Assembly (NCBI GenBank): GCA_946405675.1
Contig: CAMJIC010000038.1
Coordinates: forward strand, 1 to 14,824
Length of the DNA stretch: 14,824 bases
Origin: an uncultured Clostridia bacterium
Lineage (GTDB): Bacteria; Bacillota; Clostridia; Lachnospirales; Lachnospiraceae
Direction of reading: 5' to 3'
In this document: piece after piece, positions 6,515 through 12,331 of the stretch
Layout of the letters: the number at the start of each line of letters is the position of its first letter
Position numbering within the stretch: position 1 is the first letter of the stretch
Program-made: the position numbers and the translations under genes
The notes under the pieces: generated by a model
Databases searched by the model: none
Told to the model about the DNA's origin: nothing
Seen by the model: only the letters and a program-made list of their open reading frames with translations

Positions 6515-7981
6515 TTATTCTTCTTCGTCCTCATCATCGTCCTGGACGAACTCGGCAGCTTCCATGCCGGCGATCCTTCCAGAGTTCACCGACCATCCCA
6601 TGGAGTTTCCGGGAAGGAGGAACATGTAGGAGTCATTGTAGAAATTGCACGCATCCGCGCCTGCCGCGTACAGGCCCGGGATCGGCTCAAACTCACTGTC
6701 GCAGCACTCGCAGTTCTCGTTGATACGCACGCCGCCGACGGTTCCGTATCCGCCCGGACGGACCTTCGCGCAGAAGAACGGCGCCCTTGTGATGGGACGC
6801 AGGTATCTCTTCGGCTTGAAGAATTCCTCGTCCACGCTGTCACAGTAATCGTTGTACTCGTCAACGGTATCCAGCAGATTGTCAACATCGATCCCGGCCT
6901 TCTCCGCCAGCTCTTCCAGGCTGTCCGCTACGACGATGCCTTCATTTCCGGTCTCCTGCGCCTGCTTGATGCCATCCATGAAGCCGGATACATCCGGATC
7001 CGGACGGACCAGGGAGACATTGTCAACGCCATTCCTGATATAGTACTTCACGATGGAGCTGTCCACGATGGAGAAGCCGACACAGCCCTTCTGCTGTCCC
7101 ACCGCGTTAGACAGGAAGGTCGCGTTCTGCATGTAATCCTCGTTCATGAAGCGCTTGCCATGCATGTTGACCAGCAGGTTCGGCTGGAGCATGACGTTCG
7201 GGATCGCCTGGGGAAGCTCATCGATTCCCTCAAAGTTTGCAGCCTGCTCGATCCTGACCGGAAGCTTGTCAACGCCTGCCTCCCACATCATCCTCAGGCC
7301 GTCGCCCACGATGCCCGGGATCGCGAAGTTGAACATATTCTTTCCGAAGTCCCATCCGGTCTCTTTCTTGATGAACTCAGGATTGCCGCCGGCTCCGCCT
7401 GTGCAGACGATCACGGCCTTCGCCTCGATGGTGATCTCCTTGCCGTCCTTCGTGGTCGCGACCACACCCGTGACAGCGTCGCCATCCTTGATCAGCTTCT
7501 TCGCCGGGGTCTCCAGAAGGAATTCCACTCCCAGCTCCTGCGCGCGCCCATAGAGCGCCTTGTTCATGAAGGATGCCGCTCTCGGCCCGATGCCCTGATC
7601 CGTCTTAACGATGTGCCAGGTCGGCTCCGCCTGGGGGAAATACTTGAATGCGCCTTCAAACTCAACGCCCTTCTCCTCCAGCCATTCGATGGTCTCGGCA
7701 GACTGCTCAAAATATCTCTTGACCACGCGCGCATCCACCATGTAGTGGGTATAGGTCATGATCATATCAAAAGCCTTCTCCACGGTGATGTCCTGCATGT
7801 CTCTCTTCTGATATTTGGTTCCGATGCCCAGAGGACCCATACCCATATTCGCGGCGCCGCCGACAGCAGCTGCCTTATCGATCACGAGTACATCCGCCCC
7901 GTCCTCCGCAGCCTGAACTGCCGCGGCAAGTCCGGTGGGGCCTGCGCCTACGATACAAATCTGTGTTGTGTAATCCGCCAT
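6515..7981 (-). CDS. FAD-dependent reductase, FrdA/flavocytochrome c family (FAD_binding_2), cytosolic
   Basis: A 488-residue flavoprotein of the fumarate reductase/3-ketosteroid dehydrogenase/urocanate reductase superfamily, which moves hydride to or from activated C-C bonds. Seen: FAD motif GAGPTG at residues 12-17 with VIDK ending the second strand; the VGGAANMGMGPLG loop; VIVCTGGAGGNPEF in the middle; and C-terminal LYAAGADACNF. No signal peptide, twin-arginine motif, haem CxxCH or FMN-binding domain, so it is cytosolic and must get electrons from a partner, presumably the NuoG-GltD/NuoF-like pair. In fumarate reductases the active site has a His-containing HHTMGG-type motif and a late Arg; here these are GYGTVGG (about 411-417) and SYMFLLPGNSMGWS, so fumarate is unlikely. 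Such divergent members in gut anaerobes often reduce dietary or host-derived unsaturated acids. The C-terminus is strikingly acidic (DDDEDEEE). GGAGAG lies 5 bases before the ATG at 7981. Family sure, substrate unknown. Confidence 0.88.
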   Translation of the reverse strand: MADYTTQICIVGAGPTGLAAAVQAAEDGADVLVIDKAAAVGGAANMGMGPLGIGTKYQKRDMQDITVEKAFDMIMTYTHYMVDARVVKRYFEQSAETIEWLEEKGVEFEGAFKYFPQAEPTWHIVKTDQGIGPRAASFMNKALYGRAQELGVEFLLETPAKKLIKDGDAVTGVVATTKDGKEITIEAKAVIVCTGGAGGNPEFIKKETGWDFGKNMFNFAIPGIVGDGLRMMWEAGVDKLPVRIEQAANFEGIDELPQAIPNVMLQPNLLVNMHGKRFMNEDYMQNATFLSNAVGQQKGCVGFSIVDSSIVKYYIRNGVDNVSLVRPDPDVSGFMDGIKQAQETGNEGIVVADSLEELAEKAGIDVDNLLDTVDEYNDYCDSVDEEFFKPKRYLRPITRAPFFCAKVRPGGYGTVGGVRINENCECCDSEFEPIPGLYAAGADACNFYNDSYMFLLPGNSMGWSVNSGRIAGMEAAEFVQDDDEDEEE

Positions 7982-8032
7982 GTCATCTCTCCTTCTTTTG
8001 TATGTCTGCTACAATTCACAGCCTCTTCCCCC

Positions 8033-8153
8033 TCAGACCGTGAACCATCCGCGCTTCGCCCATGTTCCTCCGCTTCGCGGATTCTGTTCATGGCTCCACG
8101 GGAAGTTCCCGCTTTGCGGGCCTGATCCGGGATCGTAACATTTGTCTGTAACA
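8033..8153. repeat. GCGAAGC-type hairpin repeat (REP-like), copy E
   Basis: The gap between the dehydrogenase and reductase genes holds a run of perfect small hairpins with TTC/TTT loops: TCCGC-ttc-GCGGA (8069-8081), enclosed by CATG at 8061-8064 and 8089-8092, and CCCGC-ttt-GCGGG (8108-8120), plus GCGCTTCGCC near 8051. On the minus strand it starts GTTACAG (8152-8146) and continues GTTACGATCCCGG, echoing the end of the window (GTTACGCATCGGGCGATGCTTCGC from 14797). A short open frame across it (7948-8163) is best read as a by-product. Confidence 0.5.
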
Positions 8154-8207
8154 CTTTATCCATAACGGGAGAACCCCGTCACTTCCATATCCCTTCAGCG
8201 TACCGTG

Positions 8208-9260
8208 TTACGCCTGTTCAAATGCGATCGCCTGTCCGGTTTTCGCGGATTCGCGTACCGCATCCATCACGCACAGAACCCTGCGCACCTGCTCCGGCCT
8301 GACGATGATCTCTTCCTCTCCGTTGAACGCCTTCAGGAAATGCTCGAAATACATCCTGTGGGAGACGTTGACCTCCGGAAGCGGCTCCTCATAGAGCAGG
8401 CCCTCCGGTGCCGGGCCGAAGCTCCTGGTGGGGCCTGCCGCGGTCATCGTGATCTTGCCCGGCACGTTCTCCAGAAGATGCCTGGTATGGACGATCTTTC
8501 CTTCGCCGCCGAAGCCGTCAATGATCGCGGAGCCCTTGTTTCCGCCGATGAACCAGCGGCGGGCAGGCGTCAGGTAATAGGTGCCGAGCTCGATCTCAGC
8601 CGTCACATGGTTGGCAAACTTAAAGATGATCTTGAAGTAATCGTCCACCTTCTCATTGATCACGTTCTGCACATCCGCATAGAGCGAAACAATGGGAGAA
8701 TCCACCATGTTCAGGATCTGGTCGATCAGATGGACGCCCCAGTCATAGAGCATCCCGCCACCCATCTCCGGGAACACATGCCAGTCATGCATGAAGCCGT
8801 TGAACCCATAAAGCTGGGACTTAATGATATACATGTCCCCTACAAGGCCCTGGTCATAGACCTCCTTCATGATCCGGTAATCCTTGTCCCAGCGTCTTTG
8901 CTGATGCACGGTGAAAAGCACGCCGTTCTCCCGGCACGCGGCAACCATCTCATCAAATTCCTTCACGCTCATCGCGGCAGGCTTCTCACAGATCACATGC
9001 TTCTTCGCCGCCGCGGCCTTCTTCACCATCTCCGGATGGGATGGATTCGGCGTAGACACCATGACGACATTGATATCCGCCTTCGCCAGCATGTCATCGA
9101 TATTGCTGTATGTCTCAACTCCCTCCGGCGCGTCTGTCAGCATGTCCGGATTCGTGTCGGCCACGGCAACCAGGTCAATGTCATCAAAGGTCGCCATCAT
9201 GTCCGCATCGTTGTGTCCCATAAAACCAAAACCTACAATACCGAGTCTGATCTTTTCCAT
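8208..9260 (-). CDS. Gfo/Idh/MocA family NAD(P)-dependent oxidoreductase
   Basis: A 350-residue cytosolic dehydrogenase of the glucose-fructose oxidoreductase/inositol dehydrogenase family, which oxidises or reduces hydroxyl/keto groups of sugars, inositols and related compounds. Seen: N-terminal Rossmann motif GIVGFGFMG at residues 7-15; VSTPNPSHPEMV at 68-79; the EKPAA motif at 92-96 containing the catalytic Lys93; and the DWGVHLID motif at 173-180 with the D-x3-H pair (D173, H177) that forms the second part of the active site. The length is normal. The ATG at 9260 follows GGAGAG by 6 bases. It is the first gene of the minus-strand block, opposite the GH39-like regulators, so it is probably their target. 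Family members of this size carry out 3-oxidation of O- and C-linked glucosides in gut anaerobes, which would fit a glycoside role, but many other sugars are possible. Confidence 0.9.
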   Translation of the reverse strand: MEKIRLGIVGFGFMGHNDADMMATFDDIDLVAVADTNPDMLTDAPEGVETYSNIDDMLAKADINVVMVSTPNPSHPEMVKKAAAAKKHVICEKPAAMSVKEFDEMVAACRENGVLFTVHQQRRWDKDYRIMKEVYDQGLVGDMYIIKSQLYGFNGFMHDWHVFPEMGGGMLYDWGVHLIDQILNMVDSPIVSLYADVQNVINEKVDDYFKIIFKFANHVTAEIELGTYYLTPARRWFIGGNKGSAIIDGFGGEGKIVHTRHLLENVPGKITMTAAGPTRSFGPAPEGLLYEEPLPEVNVSHRMYFEHFLKAFNGEEEIIVRPEQVRRVLCVMDAVRESAKTGQAIAFEQA

Positions 9261-9315
9261 GTGATTCTCTCCTTTTCTGAGCCTCCTTTGTCAGGACGCT
9301 AAATCCGCTCTTGAA

Positions 9316-9321
9316 AGTATA
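9316..9321 (-). promoter_or_regulatory. Candidate -10 box for the minus-strand gene block, no matching -35
   Basis: TATACT on the minus strand (9321-9316) would give a start near 9309, leaving a leader of about 49 bases to the ATG at 9260. The sequence 16-18 bases upstream is G-rich and offers no TTGACA-like hexamer (TTGAAA is 25 bases away). A good -10 without a -35 is typical of promoters that need an AraC-type activator, and two such regulators are encoded divergently. Inference from pattern only. Confidence 0.4.
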
Positions 9322-9519
9322 TCGAAAACAACAGTCCCCTGCCCTGTTTCAATTAACCTGTTTTTGTTCACAATTTAATGTTTTCCCCCTCCATCCCGGA
9401 AGTCCTTCCTGAAAATAATAATTTTTCTTCCGGTGTTTTCCTGCTTCCACCGAAAGGAACGGCTTGCATCTTCTGGATTTCTGCCAACTCTGAGGCATAT
9501 TTTCCACAGGTTAATTTTT

Positions 9520-9548
9520 TTGCCATTTATTTAATTATGCGATATAGT
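9520..9548 (+). promoter_or_regulatory. Sigma-A promoter for the divergent regulator genes
   Basis: TTGCCA (9520-9525), a 17-base spacer, and TATAGT (9543-9548) form a near-consensus vegetative promoter in an AT-rich stretch. The start would be near 9555, giving a leader of about 140 bases before the ATG at 9694. This argues against the in-frame ATG at 9565, which would have a leader of about 10 bases and no ribosome binding site. The leader is GC-rich with several CCGG/GCCGG inverted segments and may fold. Confidence 0.65.
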
Positions 9549-9693
9549 AGAGGTATCAGAGAAAATGGCACCGCCTGACAAAGATGCCAAAACCCGGCGA
9601 TCCGTGTTTCGGCCGGAAGTCACGGCTTTGCCGGCAGGGCTGCCAGCGGGTGGGCTTGTTACGTGTTTCGCGCAGACGGAAAAGAGGTTGCAC

Positions 9694-12150
9694 ATGAAGC
9701 ACTTTGGGACAGATCTGATCAGAGACCTGAAATTATATCAGTCGGAAGGAAGCCGCCGCTTCTGTCATATGGCCCATACCATCCTGTGTCCTCTGGAAGG
9801 AGAGATCCATGTCCTTGCCGCGGGCCGCGATGGATCTGCGGGCCGGACAGATTCTGCAATCTATGAAGAAACCTTCGAAGCGCAGGGCGTGCTTCTGATT
9901 CCCTGCGGACGGAAAGTGGAGCTGGTGTGCCAAAGACCTTCCTCCTACCTTGTCCTCCAGCTGTCGCCTGTGTTTCTCATGGAAGCATTCTCAAAGGATC
10001 TTCTGCTCTCTGAAACCATCACCTCCGCCCAATATCCGGAGCTTGCGCAGATCCTTCCCGATCTCTTCCAGCTGGTTCCCCTGTTCCGGGAATCGCCGGT
10101 CCAAAGCCGGCTGGAGATCAACCGGCTCCTTTTCTCCTTTCTGGGAAGTCTGGACCGTATCCTCAGCGCGCGGGGGAATCCGGCCGGCAGCGCCGACCCT
10201 TCCCTTCAGATCCGTCAGGAAGCCGTGGACTCCTATATCGCCGCCAATATCGAAACACAGATCAGCCTTCAGGAAACAGCCAGGGCTTGCGGCCTCACCC
10301 CGCAGTATCTGTCCTCCTTTTTCCAGAAGAGCATGAACTGCACCTTCATGGAGTACATCAACCGCATCAAAGCGCGCAAGGCACACGACTGGTTCCTGCA
10401 GTCAGACCTTCCCCCTGAGGAGGTCTGCGATATCGTAGGCTTTAAGACCTATTCCGCATTCTGCAAGAGCATGGAAGCATGCTACAGCAAAAGCTGGGAT
10501 GCGCTGCGCATGGAAGCTTCCGAATCCTTCTGCTCCCTTCCGGAGGGCGACCTTCTCCCGAATGCCCTGCCCATGATGCCCCGCAATGCCTCAGACGGAG
10601 CTGCAGACATGCCCATCTCCCCGGAGCCTGTATACCAGATCAGCAATGAGACCATCCGGGCCAGGACAAGGCCGGACAGGATCCTTCCCGGTTCATGGCG
10701 CACCATACTGAATGTCGGGAGCGCCGATTCCATTTTCTTCGAGCCGTTTCTCAGGAAGCTGCACGAATTCCAGCAGCTCGTCTCCTTCCGGTACTGCCGT
10801 ATGTATGGCCTGTTCCAGCTGGTCACCGTCTATGTCTCAGGCAATAAGACCTACTACGGCTTCGAGCTCGTCTTCCAGAATCTGGATTCGATCATCAAAG
10901 CCGGGCTGATCCCGTTCTTCGACTTCGGGTACCGGCCATTCCCGGGACACCGCAATCCCCTGTCGACATTCGTGTTTAATTCCGATCCGATCGACATTTA
11001 TTATGAGAAGCTTCTCGCGGTCCTCCCGGAATTCCTGCGGGCGGCCTGCAACCGCTACGGGCGGGAGGCGGTCGGGCAATGGGGGCTGGAATTTCATTTC
11101 AGCTACCAGAACAGCCAGAACTATACCTTCTGGCAGTTTCTTACCATGTTCCGGAAAATGGAAGCGGCCTCCCGTGCCATCCTCCCGGATGTGCGGATCG
11201 GAGGGTTCGGATTTGACGCCGCGCTCCCGGAGGATACCCTGCAGGGCATGCTGGAGCAGGTTCAGTCTACCGGATGCCGGATGGACTTTATCAGCATCCA
11301 CGTCAACGGACTGCTCCTGCCCGACGTGAGCGGCAGCGGCCGTTTCCGCTTTACAACGGATGATGCGGAACCCGGAAGGCGCGTTTTGGCCGCCTCCGGC
11401 CTGATCCGCGGCTTCTTCCCCGATCTTCCTCTCTACATCACCGAATTCGGATTTGCCCATTTTCTGCAGAATGCGCTGAATGATTCCCTGTTCCAGGCCT
11501 CCTTCATCCTGCGTTTCATTATCGAAAACGCGGGAATGGTGGATGGGATCGGATACCATATGATGGATGATCTTGGGGACTATGAGCGGCCGGCCGACCA
11601 TGAATTATACGGCGGAGCAGGCTTATACTCCACCCACGGACTGCGCAAGCCGTCCTATTATGCCTACTCGTTCCTCTCACGCCTGGGCAATTCTGTCCTG
11701 TCCGTGGGAAGGCACCACATCCTGACCGCAAGATCCAGGTTTAATTATCAGCTCATCGCCTTCCATTACCGCCACATCCCGGATACGATGGAGCAGGTGC
11801 CGGACAGCGGCAGGATCCGCACCTTTGAGAAGGAATGCAGCGAAAACGGAGACCGCCTGCACCTTCATTTTCAGGTCAGCGGCGCAGCCCCCGGAGCCTA
11901 TATGATCAAAATGATCCGGATGAACCCCAAGGTCGGGAGCCTTCACAAGATCTGGCTCAACCATGCCGCAAGCCTCAACAGTCTGGACGAGCCCGATTAC
12001 GCGTTCTTCCGTGAGCACGCACTCCCGGAGGCATCCGCTTCCCCCTGCCAGGTGGACGCATCGGGGGAGCTTGTGCTGGACATCATGCTTGCTCCCCTGG
12101 AGGTCGTCCTGCTGCTCATCGACAGACACTTAGGATCTGTTACAGAATAA
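9694..12150 (+). CDS. AraC-family regulator fused to a GH39-like domain (first of tandem pair)
   Basis: Predicted cytosolic one-component regulator, 818 residues from the ATG at 9694 (AGAGG about 7 bases upstream); the longer frame from 9565 lacks a ribosome binding site. Residues 1-165: beta-rich cupin-like sensor region (LCPLEGEIHVL, GVLLIPCGRKVEL). Residues about 172-270: AraC double helix-turn-helix; the first HTH is good (SLQETARACGLTPQYLSSFFQKSM), the second is divergent (VGFKTYSAFCKSMEACYSKSWDALR, lacking the usual G-x-SP turn). Residues about 325-660: GH39 (beta-xylosidase/iduronidase)-like TIM barrel, recognisable from VGSADSIFFEPFLRKL, FRYCRMYGLF, and LYITEFGF with the nucleophile-type E584. 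The acid/base motif WxxExWNEP is WGLEFHFSY (463-471), so the catalytic Glu is Ser470. The rest is the GH39-like C-terminal beta domain. It probably senses a sugar rather than cleaving it. The stop codon lies inside a repeat element. Confidence 0.85.
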   Translation: MKHFGTDLIRDLKLYQSEGSRRFCHMAHTILCPLEGEIHVLAAGRDGSAGRTDSAIYEETFEAQGVLLIPCGRKVELVCQRPSSYLVLQLSPVFLMEAFSKDLLLSETITSAQYPELAQILPDLFQLVPLFRESPVQSRLEINRLLFSFLGSLDRILSARGNPAGSADPSLQIRQEAVDSYIAANIETQISLQETARACGLTPQYLSSFFQKSMNCTFMEYINRIKARKAHDWFLQSDLPPEEVCDIVGFKTYSAFCKSMEACYSKSWDALRMEASESFCSLPEGDLLPNALPMMPRNASDGAADMPISPEPVYQISNETIRARTRPDRILPGSWRTILNVGSADSIFFEPFLRKLHEFQQLVSFRYCRMYGLFQLVTVYVSGNKTYYGFELVFQNLDSIIKAGLIPFFDFGYRPFPGHRNPLSTFVFNSDPIDIYYEKLLAVLPEFLRAACNRYGREAVGQWGLEFHFSYQNSQNYTFWQFLTMFRKMEAASRAILPDVRIGGFGFDAALPEDTLQGMLEQVQSTGCRMDFISIHVNGLLLPDVSGSGRFRFTTDDAEPGRRVLAASGLIRGFFPDLPLYITEFGFAHFLQNALNDSLFQASFILRFIIENAGMVDGIGYHMMDDLGDYERPADHELYGGAGLYSTHGLRKPSYYAYSFLSRLGNSVLSVGRHHILTARSRFNYQLIAFHYRHIPDTMEQVPDSGRIRTFEKECSENGDRLHLHFQVSGAAPGAYMIKMIRMNPKVGSLHKIWLNHAASLNSLDEPDYAFFREHALPEASASPCQVDASGELVLDIMLAPLEVVLLLIDRHLGSVTE

Positions 12151-12301
12151 CTTGTACATCTGACTTGTCCAAACGCTCATCTGCTGCGTTGGAAAGCCTC
12201 GCCGTAGTTAGGAACTGGCTCCATATAACCTATGCAGATTGCGCAGGATTTTCATTCGACCAGCGCATCCGCCAAAATGCTCCGGCGCATTACTGTCAGA
12301 T
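12131..12301. repeat. Intergenic palindromic repeat, copy C, overlapping the end of the first regulator gene
   Basis: The left end is TTAGGATCTGTTACAGAAT from about 12130; the right end, read on the other strand from 12301, is ATCTGACAGTAATGCGCC, so the termini are related inverted repeats. The inside carries ACTTGTACATCT (12150-12161), identical to copy B, then CTTGTC and CTCATCTG, and on the right ACCAGCGCA (12259-12267), also shared with copy B. The last codons and TAA of the upstream gene (GSVTE-stop) are made by the left end of the element. Length about 170 bases. Confidence 0.55.
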
Positions 12302-12321
12302 GCCGGTCTGGAATCGTCGTT

Positions 12322-12327
12322 AGGAGG
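12322..12327 (+). promoter_or_regulatory. Ribosome binding site deciding the start of the second regulator
   Basis: AGGAGG, 4 bases before the ATG at 12332. It favours a 790-residue product; the longer open frame from 12239 begins inside repeat copy C and has no ribosome binding site. Confidence 0.8.
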
Positions 12328-12331
12328 CAAT

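Noticed and set aside
6515..7981. Calling the flavoprotein a fumarate reductase or succinate dehydrogenase
   Set aside because: The His-containing HHTMGG-type motif and the late substrate Arg are not seen, and no membrane anchor or Fe-S subunit of that complex is nearby.
7160..8125. 321-codon plus-strand open frame opposite the FrdA-like gene
   Set aside because: Antisense to a conserved flavoprotein; His/Leu/Arg-rich composition and no motif.
7948..8163. 71-codon minus-strand open frame between the dehydrogenase and reductase genes
   Set aside because: It runs through the GCGAAGC hairpin repeat and overlaps the start of the FrdA-like gene. Its charged low-complexity product reflects the repeat, and there is no ribosome binding site.
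8205..9302. 365-codon plus-strand open frame opposite the Gfo/Idh/MocA gene
   Set aside because: A mirror frame of a gene with intact Rossmann, EKP and DxxxH motifs; no domain of its own.
9565..9693. Longer N-terminus (43 extra codons) for the first regulator from the ATG at 9565
   Set aside because: The promoter at 9520-9548 would leave only about 10 leader bases, there is no ribosome binding site, and the extra residues do not resemble a cupin start.
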